Below, piece by piece: positions 11,991 through 22,735 of a DNA stretch of 64,000 bases; positions within the stretch are counted from its first letter, which is position 1; every line of letters starts with the position of its first letter. The stretch covers positions 13,448,151 to 13,512,150 of the forward strand of contig NC_135563.1 in assembly GCF_964340395.1 (NCBI RefSeq), read 5' to 3'. The DNA is from Glandiceps talaboti (taxonomy: Eukaryota > Hemichordata > Enteropneusta > Spengelidae). Position numbers and translations under genes: made by a program. The notes under the pieces are model-generated. The model saw nothing but the letters and a program-made list of their open reading frames with translations, did not search any database and had not been told where the DNA came from.

Positions 11991-13120
11991 ACGATATGTG
12001 AGTGTAGCGGAAGAAATAATAGCTCTGGTTTGTGAGAATGAATCAATGGTATGTTTGTACCATAGTATAGTGTTAATTTGTGATTGGCAGGAGATAACTG
12101 TATCAGTGGCCAATCAGTATGTATGCTTGTACTTTCGTAAGTATGTGAATGTGGTATTTGTCGACTACCTATCACCTGGCATGCAGTGGTCAATGGTGCA
12201 ACAGTGCAGTGTGGTATACAACCAGCCAGATGGCGAATGGCGCCCTCAATATCAGGATTGACCACGCCGAGTGCCACCGGCTTCGAATACCGCTGCACTA
12301 GGACGTTCGTTCGGACATGTGGGCAAGATTGAACAACTTTCGCTACCGTTACTGTGTGTAATTGTATTATTGGCGTGACCCAAAGAAATATGTATTGGTT
12401 GGACTACAAGTCGTGCTAAAGTAACTGAAAGTAAGTTTACCCCAAGAGGGCTCACATTGTCACAAGTTCACTGGCGCTGCGACTTTTTGAGCTTGCGTTG
12501 GAAATTGTTGATAATTTGTGTGTGTCGCCTGCTCGACGGGGGATTCGGATTTACAAATCATACAAAAGGTACTACTTCTGCTTGACACTAAATCACGTTG
12601 AGATTATTGCACACAGTCCTTCGTGGTGCTGTACTCTCGCAACAGTATAAAATAGTGTTCCCTGTTGAAGAAGAGCATTCGCCGACATATTTGAATTTCC
12701 CGCGACGAGTTCTGTCACGAGCATACCGTGCAGACACGAGTGAATTTTACGATCTCAATTTCACATGTTTTAGGACAAAGAGAAGATAGTTATCATACAA
12801 AGTGATTGCTACAGCACATGAAATTACGTGTATGATGTTACTGAAATATTCTAAATGTAAAACGAGTCTAATCGCGCGCCAGACCATAATACATGTAATA
12901 TGGATCAACGTGTAGTGTTCACACTGAACCTGAATATAATCATGCTTATTATTAATTGGAAATACATGATTTGCCAAATGGCCTTCATCATCATCGTCAT
13001 CATGCGGACACATCCAAGATAGAGTCCACAATGTTGCTCCATTATTATGGCTTCTTCCTCATTAGACTTTGGAGGTCCACAATCTCTTGCTTGGTGTCCA
13101 TGTAGCTGTGAAGTCTTCTT
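11991..13120. other. CpG-richer interval, no gene assigned
   Basis: Between about 12,130 and 12,880 CpG dinucleotides are clearly more frequent than in the surroundings, with scattered ATTGG/CCAAT motifs. This could be an unrecognised promoter or first exon, or a young GC-rich repeat. Open frames on either strand (up to 131 aa, minus strand 12,905-13,300) show no family features. A ~30-bp segment at 12,003-12,033 matches 3,303-3,333. Confidence 0.35.
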
Positions 13121-13124
13121 CCCC

Positions 13125-13161
13125 TGTTTGGACAGGACAATTACAATTTGTCCTGTCCAAA
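13125..13161. repeat. Perfect short hairpin
   Basis: TTTGGACAGGACAA is followed after a few bases by its reverse complement TTGTCCTGTCCAAA. The 14-bp arms and tiny loop would form a strong stem in DNA or RNA. Confidence 0.85.
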
Positions 13162-13474
13162 TGGCTGTACACGTTTTCAAAGTTTGGGGATTTGATATAC
13201 TGAGGCAACATTTTTTTGTATACTCGACAATGGAAATATCCATGCCAAAATAAAAGGCCATTTCTAAGGTCACGCAAGTATTAAAGTTCCGGGTAAACAC
13301 TCCATAATTTTGAAATTGTAGTCTGATCGATATTTCCGACAGTTTTATTTGTCGAAATTAAATACACATGTAGTAAATTTAGTTTATTTATGTGTGATGG
13401 TTTATAGTGTTAATTGTTATCAATACTGCCAGTAACGGTGTGAAATTTAATATTGGAGAGTTTTATGTGATTTA

Positions 13475-13835
13475 GGGAGCCTTCAGTACTTACAAGGGGG
13501 AGGGGGGATGGGGCCAAGGCTGCTGCGTAAAGTCATTTAATGTAACCATCCCCCGATTCCATTGTGCTAAAAAGTGGCCCTCCCCAATTTCCTTTCTCTA
13601 AATATGACTCTCCCCTATTTCAAAAACATGGTTTAAATGTGGTCAGACATGGAAAAGGACACTAGTTCCAGAATCAATGGTTATATAAGGAATAAATCCC
13701 ACCACTTGAAAATGTTAAAGGCATTGGTTATTTCCCCCAACTACTACCACCGCAGTATATTTATATGCGGACACTGTTCACTATTATGCCACATGGTTGT
13801 CAACAGCGATTTGATGATATGGTCTAACCTAAGTA
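13475..13835 (+). repeat. Left arm of a 5.8-kb inverted-repeat pair
   Basis: GGGAGCCTTCAGTACTTACA... to about 13,835 is the reverse complement, with divergence, of 18,890-19,272. Matching blocks include AGCACAATGG, AGAGAAAGGAAAT, AAAGGACACT and CAGAATCAAT. This is either a long terminal inverted repeat of a large element or two opposed copies of one repeat. Confidence 0.75.
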
Positions 13836-13997
13836 TTATTTGGTTTTACTGTAAGTCACATACCAGTTTTCTCTGAATCACGACGTTAGTGTGCAGTTTT
13901 CCACAATGATGGCCTCTATCACACCGCTGTACCACAGGGACACGTAATCAGGATTTAGGATTTATACGAGCAACAAATATGCAAAATTAAGAAAAAC

Positions 13998-14395
13998 TGT
14001 TTCTGATGACATGACTTCAAATAATAGGGTAGGTAGGTCAGATTTTTATTTCATTTTACTTAAGATTTTTTTAAATTACTTCGATCCCAAGATAAGATAC
14101 TCATCAGTCACAATATTTCCCTGAGAGTTTGATGAGGTGGAAAGGAAGTAAATGAAGACAGTTATAAGTTAAGTAGATGAACGTGTTATGCGTGTATACA
14201 TACTGTTAGTCTAGGACCTGGCTTCTGAAATACGATTTCTAAAAATATGTGACCACAGATGAGGCAAAGGCATAAAGATGTACTGGGAAATATAAGAAAT
14301 TAATTGTTACTATTTTACCTTTTTGCATACAAAAAATGTTAAGGGTCATGTGCTTAAACTAGGGTCGGTCTGGTTATTGGAAACGCACCATTTTT
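13998..14395 (+). repeat. Dispersed repeat copy A (directly repeated at 15.1 kb)
   Basis: Shares long blocks with 15,105-15,510 in the same orientation: GAGAGTTTGATGAGGTG, AAGTAAATGAAGACA, TATAAGTTAAGTAGATGAAC, GACCACAGAT.AGGCAAAGGCAT, and AAACTAGGGT.GGT. A related short stretch occurs near 28,925-28,970. Likely two copies of an undescribed transposon-derived repeat. Confidence 0.75.
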
Positions 14396-15104
14396 TATTT
14401 TTTAGCGCCCCCCCCCCTCCCCAACGGGAGTGCTATTACAATGGGCTCCGTCTGTCCGTCTGATGTCATTTCTCAGACAAGCAACATCTGAATTCTTTCG
14501 GACCTGACACAAAGGTGACATATCATGTGGGACATATGCATGTCAATTTTTTTTTTTGATTATGTGCAAATTTGACCGAATGGCAGCCATTTTTATAGTT
14601 AAAAATCAATATTTACTGTATAACTCAAAAACATTCCATTTGAGTGTCTTCCCCATATTATCAGATGCAGGCTATCTTTTGAGAGCTTTGACCTTGATCT
14701 TCAGGGTCAATTATCAAAATTGAGCCAATTCCTGCCTATCACAGACACATTGTTGCATTTACATATTGCCAATTTCTTTTAAATCATGTTTTCAAGTATT
14801 AGAAAAGAAGTATACACAAACATTATCACATATACACAATCACTATATTTAATACTGCATAACTAAACAACTTCAATCATAGACTCATCATAAGCTATTA
14901 CTTACATGATTGTAGCCACTTTGTACCAATTATGTGTGGCTTATGTCTTTTAAGTTTTAGATCATGTCTGCAGATAATGCAGAACGTGTAACGTGCACTT
15001 CTGGGCGAATAATGATATGTATGCTCTATTGTGTGAGATGATTTATTGAGTTTAGGCCAAGTGAAAAAAAAATTATGTATGTTTCTGATATTAAATATAT
15101 ATAG
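14396..15104. other. Non-coding interval between repeat copies
   Basis: Contains a short C-run at about 14,407 and a GTCTGTCCGTCTGA-type stretch (14,447-14,465) reminiscent of the sequence at 16,880-17,190. No gene is recognised. Confidence 0.45.
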
Positions 15105-15510
15105 CTTCAGAAAATAGGGTACATGTAGGTAGATCAGAATTTTATTTTAAATTTGTAAAAAATGATTTTGACCCCATAAAGATAAGACACTCATCGGTCA
15201 CAATACTTAGTGAGAGTTTGATGAGGTGTAAAAGAAGTAAATGAAGACAATTATAAGTTAAGTAGATGAACAGGTGCAGACTACTGTTATAGTCTTAAAT
15301 GATAAATCACAGATAAGGCAAAGGGGTGTAGGTGCACACAGAAATAGAAGTAAATTAATTATTTAAAAAAGTGACCACAGATAAGGCAAAGGCATGAAGA
15401 TATACATGGAAATACTAGATATCAATTGTTACCAGTTTACCATTTTGCATGCAAAAAAATGTTTAGGGTTAAACTAGGGTTGGTAAGGTTATCTGAAACA
15501 TATTTTTTCT
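15105..15510 (+). repeat. Dispersed repeat copy B
   Basis: Second direct copy of the repeat at 13,998-14,395. It contains an internal partial re-duplication, because CACAGATAAGGCAAAGG occurs twice at about 15,308 and 15,374. Confidence 0.75.
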
Positions 15511-15679
15511 ATTGAATAATGTTGCTGTGAATGAATATCTTCCATGTACACTGACACCCACCTGATGCAATGAATCATGATATTCTGCAAAGATAACAAC
15601 ATTGTTGGGTAGGCAAGTCACATAGTGGATAAAGATATTTTTTATAAAATTCATATATTCACCCACCAACTAAGACTCC

Positions 15680-15760
15680 ACCCATCTATCTATCTATCTA
15701 TCTAATAAATTTATATAGCGCCACCAATCACCCATAGCAACAGTGAACCAGTGGTGTTCA
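15680..15760 (-). mobile_element. Minus-strand SINE/retroelement tail with (AGAT)n
   Basis: Read on the minus strand, GGCGCTATATAAATTTATTAG is followed by (ATAG)n. This is a tail layout like that of the SINEs at 27.9 and 36.5 kb (AAGCGCTATATAAG then ATT repeats). The 5' part upstream on the minus strand (to about 15,950) is not recognisable. Confidence 0.5.
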
Positions 15761-16825
15761 TTGCATAGATAAAAATAGGGGTGCATAGAGATGTAGACAA
15801 ATATTAAACAATATTGATACATATATGATACATATACATATGCCTACATACCAGCAAATAAGACTACAGCAACAGCCACATATAGCACCTGCAGAGTGCA
15901 CTTTAAGATTACAACAATGAGTCAAGCATTCAAACATTAAAAACCACATTCATAAAGAGAACCAACAGTATCTTGTGTAAAAATCAAATTGATAGTTATG
16001 AATCAGCTTGCCAAGAAAAAAATGAATGTCATCTACAAATTGTACAGTTGTGTTACAACACTAGTTTTCTGATTTGTAGTTGCTCATCAATATCTATGTA
16101 ATTTGTCTGATTTCATAGGAACAATGACATGGGACTTTGCTATATTATTGGCTGTTGTCATGGTAACACATTTTTGTTGTTGTGCTAATAGTGATATATA
16201 TTTGCAAATGTCAAGATAGTTCCTCTTTATCAAAAATAACCTAAGTTAACCTAAGTTTTGCAACACCCTAAAATTTCACCTCAAAGGTGACGGAATGTCA
16301 CGGTCTATTTAATCTGTCATTTAACTGTTTTGTATTAAGGCAAAAAAAAAAGAATTGTTTTTGGTCAGTGTGCGCATCACTTAAATACCCTCATGTTGGT
16401 CTTTTTTGTGTATGTTTGTCCAGCCCATGAAGTTGAGAGGATAAAAAAAAATTGTGTAAAAAAGTGCTGTAATTTTTTTTTAACAGTCTCCACGTCTGTC
16501 ATATATTTCCTTATTTGTTACTAATATTAGACTCTATCAAAGAATTTTATATATAGAAACTAAGTACATTATCTCCAGGATGAAGCTGTCCTACAAACAT
16601 TAAGTTACTTTCCAGGTTTCCGTTACTGAACTACAGGAAGACAAAATGTGATTTTGGCTGAAAACATGGCTGTTACCATGGTAACATGCATATTTTGGGG
16701 GAAGAATGGTTCCTGACAACTTCCTGTGTCGGTTAATACCTATCACACACAAAAACATTTATGTGTGCAACCTAAACACATTAAAATTTTAATATGATCC
16801 ACAAACCCAACCCATAGTATTTTTA
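15761..16825. other. Non-coding interval
   Basis: AT-rich sequence with short poly-A and poly-T tracts. No exon, RNA gene or clear repeat is recognised. Confidence 0.45.
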
Positions 16826-18650
16826 GCTCCGCTGTCAGTATAGGTTGTATAGAGTATAGAGAGTAGAGTGAATCATAGGTGTCCGTCAAACTTTTATATT
16901 TTCATTATCTACTCCGAAAGTGACAGTCGGAATTCTTCGATATTTGGTGTGCATGTTCCCTAGGGGGAGGCTATTCAGATTTGTTCATGCCAAGTTGATC
17001 TGTGCCATTTTCAATTTTTTATGATTTTTTTTCATAAAATGTCATTTTGATCATCTCCTTGAAAACTTCTTGTCAGATTGCTTTGATATCTGTTGTGTTG
17101 ATGCGCAGGGGGTAGCTCACTTAGATTTGTTAATTTCAAGTCAGCACGTCTTCTTTTCTATTTTTTATGATTTTTTTTTTGTAATTTAAAAAAAAAAATG
17201 AATATGTTAATGAGCATTATGACTGCCGCCATATTGGAAATCAGTCCGCGAGACTTTAGGTAAACTGCAACTTTTCAAAAGACACTATTGACGTCAAACA
17301 AGCAATGCAATATGTGCCGTAGTCTTAATTCTACGTATTGTGCGCCCAAATGACAAATATTTGTTCGAAACAGGGTTGTAAACTTCAAATCCAAATTCTC
17401 CACCCTCCTACAGAATGGTTCATTCCAGTATACGCACCTCACGATCAAGTGAGCTAGCTCTATGAGCATGCCTGAACTGAAGTGTATGGGATGATTTTTG
17501 ACAGAGTCAGTCGTCAATAAAAACGATAATACTCTTTCTAAAATTATCACATTTTGAAAGGGAAAGTACTTTGTGGTTCATTTATGGAGTTTTGTTTTTG
17601 TACGATCAATCTTGGTGGCAAAATCACAGCGTCAAAATTACCGATGTGGTAGTTCCGTACGGCGACAATCTCAAGTACCCGGATGCACGAGGGACTAACC
17701 CGGAAGCAAGTTGTTGCCAGCCATACGTTACAGTGGTAACATCGTCCGAGAAATCGCTGCGTTCAGAGTGTCATTATTCACAGAATTGTTTTTTTTTCGA
17801 GCGAAAACCCGTCTTGAATTGTATAACTCTAACAAATGAAGACATGTCAAGTTATATTTTGAAAGTTGTATCGCTAGTTTGAGACGATTTCCTCACGTAC
17901 TATCGAGGCTTGGACCTTACTCCAGTTCAGCGGGAAGTTTAGCCAGTCCGATAATTCTTTCTGGTTTAGTTTACAACACTTTTGATCACACAGATTTTGA
18001 TTTTGTGATGAAAAAGAAATTTAGAAAAAGATCACTTCAACCATTTCGTTGTGTTTTCTTTATGAAAGGTAATCAAACATGAACGAGTGTTACCACTGTA
18101 ACGTATGGCTGAGAATGACTCTCTTCCGGGTACTTGGGATTGTCGTCGTACGGAAACTAAGATGGCGATTAATACATTTCTTCCCTATATATATCTACTA
18201 CAACTAGTACAAGTTGAATGTTGTTGACTGGGTAAATTTGTTAGAAAATTGAAATTCAAATTGCCTCAAAATTATTTTAGATCCCTAGTTTATTTCATTC
18301 ATCATTAAAATTTTCCATGGTTAAAGAATTATTTATAGCCAACCTCAAAATCTTCTCTTTTTTTTCTTTTTCTTGTGTGCATTTCCCAGTCATTTTTTTT
18401 CCTGAGATTTTGTGCAATTTTTCATAACAGTAGATTTTTGTTATAAAATGGTGACTATGGTATAAAAGTACAATACATTACCAACTTCTGTCTAAAATGT
18501 GTTTTATAGTGAGACATCATATGAAACCAGTAACCACTTTATTACATCGCTAAAACAAAACTGCATAGTGAAGAACTGAACCACTTCTACATGTCACCAA
18601 AATAAAAAAAAAACTTTAAAAAAAACAGCGGAGCTATTCTGACCGATAGG
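16826..18650. mobile_element. Candidate element bounded by AGCTCCGCTGT inverted ends
   Basis: AGCTCCGCTGT at about 16,827 has an inverted counterpart ACAGCGGAGCT at about 18,625. Similarity to the outside is weak and there is no clear target duplication. Inside lie a diverged direct duplication (about 16,905-17,045 and 17,046-17,190) built around '...GGTGTGCATG...GGGGG.GGCT...TTTTTTATGATTTTTTTT', and a second nested inverted repeat (17,653-18,155). Element status is inference. Confidence 0.35.
17653..18155. mobile_element. Inverted-repeat element (about 90-bp arms)
   Basis: The left arm 17,653-17,740 contains TTCCGTACGGCGACAATCTC, AAGTACCCGGA and AGCCATACGTTACAGTGGTA. The right arm 18,089-18,155 is the inverted copy but lacks a ~20-bp stretch present on the left. 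The interior of about 350 bp has no homologue that I recognise. No target duplication was found. Consistent with a non-autonomous DNA element nested in the larger repeat region. Confidence 0.65.
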
Positions 18651-18889
18651 TCGCTTGTTATTTTATCCCAACAAATGTTGGTCTGAGTCTCCCTACACCA
18701 TGTTACATATTCATGATATTGTGCTCTAACTAAATTTGTCATCATTTTTGGTTCTGTCATCATGGATTTCCATATTCCTGAGACTCTAACAGAGAGTTTG
18801 ATATATTTATATTATGCTGGTTATTTTCCGGTTGTGGTTGATGTCAGAAATGCCGGACCTGCTGCAGCACTTTTAGGGTTAGGTTTAGA

Positions 18890-19272
18890 TTCGTAATATC
18901 AGACCATGTCAATCAAATCACCGCTGACAATATCAGGAGTATGCCCATCTAGTGTTTGGGTTCTCTGCCAGTGAGATTGAAATATAGGTAATGATTAATG
19001 CAGTAGGTGGTTTGGAAATAAGCAATACCTTTTAAAACTTTGAAAGTGTTGGCAGCGATGGCATTAAGTCTTTTTTAAACTATTGATTCTGAGTCCAGTG
19101 TCCTTTTAGCATTTAAACCATGTTTACTAATATTTTAACCGGGGGAGGGTCATGTTTTAGAGAAAGGAAATTGAGGGAGGGTCACTTTTTAGCACAATGG
19201 AGTCGGGGAGAGTCATATATTACACAGCGGCCCGTTCCGTAGGCCCTTCCCTTGTAATTACTGAAGGCTCCC
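18890..19272 (-). repeat. Right arm of the 5.8-kb inverted-repeat pair
   Basis: Inverted counterpart of 13,475-13,835, ending ...TACTGAAGGCTCCCT. See the left arm. Confidence 0.75.
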
Positions 19273-19423
19273 TATTAAAGGTCTAAATGTATGCGTAGCT
19301 AAGTAGATAAAATGTTATAAATCAATACGGCGTATGCCGGTTATCGAACTTCCGGTTGTTTCGCAGGAAAGTATCGCGAGAGGGCGCACCATATCTGACA
19401 AAGTGAGGGCCAGAATTTTCGTC

Positions 19424-19799
19424 ATGGCATCTAATAGTATGGCGATGTATGAAGCTGTCAACAAAATGGGCGTAAAAGAACTCCGTGCATTCATAAAAGA
19501 GTGGAAAATTACTACTTCTAAATCTACTAGATATCGCCAGAAATGCTGTCAACCTTGGTCTTGAAACACTAGAAAATGATAATTTTCTGAGAGAACGGAC
19601 GAGGAGACGAATAGTGGATGTCGGGCATCAAAAAATAGAACTAATCGACAGCGGAAACATTGAAAGTTGGAAGGAGGACCTTCGAAACATACCCGATGTA
19701 GACATGATAAACATATTTCTTTACTTTACTGGTGTCTGTTGCTTGACAAAAGAACGATTAGAAAATTACAAATCTGACAACAGCTTCCAATCTGATTAA
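19424..19799 (+). pseudogene. Frameshifted ORF inside the 1.57-kb element
   Basis: The frame starting MASNSMAMYEAVNKMGVKEL continues to about 19,530. A -1/+2 shift there joins it to ...DIARNAVNLGLETLENDN...RRIVDVGHQKIELI...IFLYFTGVCCLTKERLENYK, which ends at the inserted hairpin (19,788). The joined product (about 120 residues) has normal protein composition. Its N-terminal VKELRAFIKEWKI..SKS stretch resembles a SAP-type fold, but this is weak. Some transposon-borne proteins of marine invertebrates have a similar N-terminus; I do not assign a family. It is broken by a frameshift and by the insertion. Confidence 0.45.
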
Positions 19800-20029
19800 A
19801 ATCCGATGTAGATATTTGCTGATCGTTCATTGCTATTTTACCTTCGTTATTTTGCCTGAATTGACCTTCTTGGTACATGTTTACATTTTTTAGCCTGCCT
19901 GATCGCCTCCTCTACGATCAGGCTAAAAAATGTAAACATGTACCAAGAAAAATAATATCAGGCAAAATAACGAAGGTAAAATAGCAATGAACGATTAGCC
20001 GACATCTACATCGGATTTTAATCAGATTG
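19788..20029. mobile_element. Palindromic MITE with 9-bp target duplication
   Basis: A 242-bp foldback. The left end CAATCTGATTAAAATCCGAT and its inverted copy at the right end bound arms of about 110 bp, with a loop at about 19,908. AACAGCTTC occurs immediately outside both ends (19,779-19,787 and 20,030-20,038), and removing one copy rejoins the host sequence. Long inverted repeats plus a 9-bp duplication are typical of Mutator-like (MULE) elements. Family name is inference. Confidence 0.85.
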
Positions 20030-20228
20030 AACAGCTTCCAGCTACAGTCGTTGCAATATTGAGAGTTCGGTCGACAATTACCAAGCCACATGTTTATATT
20101 GTAACTGATGTCGCCGCATACTTAGGCCTTTCTTGTTTATTAGAACAGTGGTGTAGCACCACGGGTGAAATCATAAAACTTTGTCCAGAAAAAAACATTT
20201 CATGTACTGGTTATAAGTTGGCATAAAC

Positions 20229-20380
20229 TTCGTACCTTCGTGGTACATGTTTGATCGCCTCCTCTACCGATCAGGACAAAAACGTAAACATGTACCACGA
20301 AGGCCAATTCAGGCAAAATAACGAAAGTAAAATAGCAATGAACGATTAGCCGACATCAACATCGGATTTTCATCAGATTG
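20229..20380. mobile_element. Truncated second copy of the palindromic MITE
   Basis: Contains the same central hairpin (GTGGTACATGTTTGATCG, CTCCTCTACCGATCAGG) and the same right arm (CAAAATAACG...GTAAAATAGCAATGAACG), ending in CATCGGATTTTCATCAGATTG. The outer left arm is missing. It lies 200 bp from the complete copy inside the same host element. Confidence 0.75.
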
Positions 20381-20886
20381 GTTTTATACAAGCTGCAATA
20401 ACTGTAGCGTATATTGTGATTTTGAGGGTTCTTTCCTCTGTTTTGTACCTTTTTCCGTTCCGATGTTTGACTGGAAGCAATCGCTACAATTTCTCCAACG
20501 GTAACGCAAATGGACGAGGTCACACTGAAAACGTGAGTGAGATGTCAGTGTACTACCCGTTTCAAAATGTTGCTACTTTTGGGTTTTCCTCACGTTCGAA
20601 TTGCAGAGCCAAACTTACGCGAAATATTAGGAGAACGAGAGGTTAATTTGCTATTTCGTTATTTGATGGGCGATAATGCAATATTATAGCGTAAAGTTAC
20701 GGGGAATGACAGAAAATCTTTAGTCAGTGGTTACGATGCCTATAGACTCTATGCTTTCAAGTTGCAACAATGCTCTACAATTCTGGCCCTCACTTCCGGT
20801 TCTAAAACAGCGCCCCTAGTGGCCAAACAATCATATCTTTTATCTTTTCGGGGCTTCTTCGATAACCGGAATACGGCGTATTGATT

Positions 20887-22223
20887 ATCATGTTTGAACT
20901 TCTTGCCATAAATTTAGCACTATATCACATTTATAGTGAAGATGTATAATGTTGAAATGTATGGGTAGCTAAGTAGAGAAAGTATTTTCTTTTGTATGTT
21001 CTGACTTTCTGACATGCACTGTAGGTATAAATTTGATTTATATTTCCAAGATGTCATTGCTGTACCAATGGTACCATGGCTCTCTTCAATGTTGTGGTAA
21101 TGACTTGATGATATTCAATGTATCACTGTATCCCCATCTCTTATTTTCACATGTACACCTACATTTGCCACACTGGTGGCACCATGGTATGACCTTTAAC
21201 CTCAACACATTGTTACATATACAGTGTGTACTTTGAATTTTCATCCTAATCCTTCAGTGGTACATTTAAAATGCACTGTTATTGTGCTAAATTATCCATT
21301 GTCAATTGTGTATGCAGGGGTTACTCTTATCTATAGAACTAGGACATTTCCTTGTGATAATATGATAGGGACTTTTCCACCATCAGTTCATTGGCCAATC
21401 AACAAATAAAAATAGAACAAACTTCCTGGTGTTGGAGTACATCTCAGTTTTGATTGCTCACTTTATTGCAGACTACTCAACTGATAGTGTTTGCGACTTG
21501 CAGGTACATTGGCAGTGCTTGTTACAACGTTAACATACAGTTTCCAGAACTATTTTGATGTAAGATATATGGAGTTGACCAGCCTGTGTTAGAGCCTGTG
21601 CATATCATGAGAGTCGAAATTTACTGATGACAATTATCATGAAATGCAAAGTGGTTTCTGTAAAAGTTTTATTCAGTGCAGCTCGTGGATGTCATAATTC
21701 GTACGTGGATGGAGTAGCCCTATTTCAGTACGTGCATGGCTGTATGGTGTACTGGACTCTGTATTGACTGTTGTATTAAACTTGGGTGGGAGTCAAGTAA
21801 CAATGTTCAGAATCAAGTGACGAACCCACTGCAAGCCATGCAAGCAGCGCTTATGACGTCGATAAAGTCTTACAAGTAGCATGTAGGCCTACAGGAAACA
21901 CATTCCACAATGTCTTCTGACAAACTTTCTTGTTTTGTGTTCTGTTGTCACAGGCAGGAATCTTTCATCCACCATCATATATTAATTGGTTGAGTAAGAC
22001 TTACCTGATTACACCGAGATTTTTCCCTTGAGAGGTAAGTCAGATCCAAAACTTTGTACGGATGAGGGTGACGAACAACAACTTATTGGATGCGGCAATT
22101 TCTTGATCACTGAGAGTAATATGATTAGTAAAAATGACAGTTACTAGTAAAAGAAAATGTAGACGTGTTTATAGCGGATCACCGTCATTTTTTCATGCAT
22201 ATATAGGAGGGATAGGTCAATAA
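20887..22223. other. Intergenic, no feature recognised
   Basis: A ~28-bp stretch at about 20,953-20,981 (AAATGTATGGGTAGCTAAGT) repeats one at 19,284-19,313 just outside the other end of the 1.57-kb element. Otherwise this is AT-rich DNA without recognisable genes. 5' UTR exons of the downstream membrane-protein gene could be hidden here. Confidence 0.45.
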
Positions 22224-22735
22224 CTTTTTATTTATTTATTTATTTATTTATTTATTTGAGATGTCTACAGGATTACCTCATTTACAGACACTCAGAACTT
22301 GGAAAGGACTAAAAAAACATTCAATATTTACAAAACAAATACAAAAAACAAAGATAAAATTACTAAAAGTTCCGTAATTCCCAAATCTTAAGCAATACGT
22401 ACGTACGTAGTTTATTCAGTACATTAGGCCGGCCCTTTGCACAAAAAAAAACAAAATATAAAAATAAATATATATATATATACAGAAAACAACCGGAATA
22501 GAGCGTTATAAGTGAAATAAATATCACAGAGGCTCAACTAAATGTTTCAGATGATAGAAAACATAACATTTACAGAACTAAAGATGAATTACATGTTTTT
22601 GGTGATTTTGTTCCTTAATTTTAATAAAACTATATGCAACAAATTTGGCTAGATTCTGGATTGTGTTATCAGACGTAGATGACATTAAATTTGAAAACTT
22701 TAAAGGTAAAGGGTAACGATAAAAATATGGAGCAA
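22224..22735 (-). mobile_element. Minus-strand LINE fragment with (AAATA)n tail
   Basis: On the minus strand, a short frame (APYFYRYPLPLKFSNLMSS...) ends with a stop near 22,585. A 3' UTR follows and ends CTGTAAATGAGG...CATCTC with an (AAATA)n tail at 22,224-22,257. The 3'-UTR part (about 22,285-22,390) is duplicated in the same orientation at 23,515-23,620. Interpreted as a 5'-truncated non-LTR retrotransposon. Confidence 0.5.

Larger units (their letters stand above)
19320..20886 (+). mobile_element. 1.57-kb DNA element with ~29-bp terminal inverted repeats
   Basis: The left end ATCAATACGGCGTATGCCGG and the right end (reverse complement) ATCAATACGCCGTATTCCGG match over about 29 bp with two mismatches. 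A second matching block, GTGAGGGCCAGAATT, lies about 85-100 bp inside each end. Inside are remnants of a coding region (19,415-19,800), an inserted hairpin element (19,788-20,029), a truncated second hairpin copy (20,229-20,380) and CpG-rich sequence. I could not find a convincing target duplication. This is a degenerate DNA transposon-like unit whose superfamily is unresolved. Confidence 0.68.

Noticed and set aside
11803-12298. 152-aa and 119-aa frames across the (TATG)n array
   Set aside because: Two-thirds of each is repeat translation; the remainder has no recognisable family and the flanking 30 bp is a dispersed repeat.
12905-13300. 131-aa minus-strand frame
   Set aside because: Contains the short hairpin translated through both arms and a Met-rich CAT-type tract; no domain features, no splice partners.
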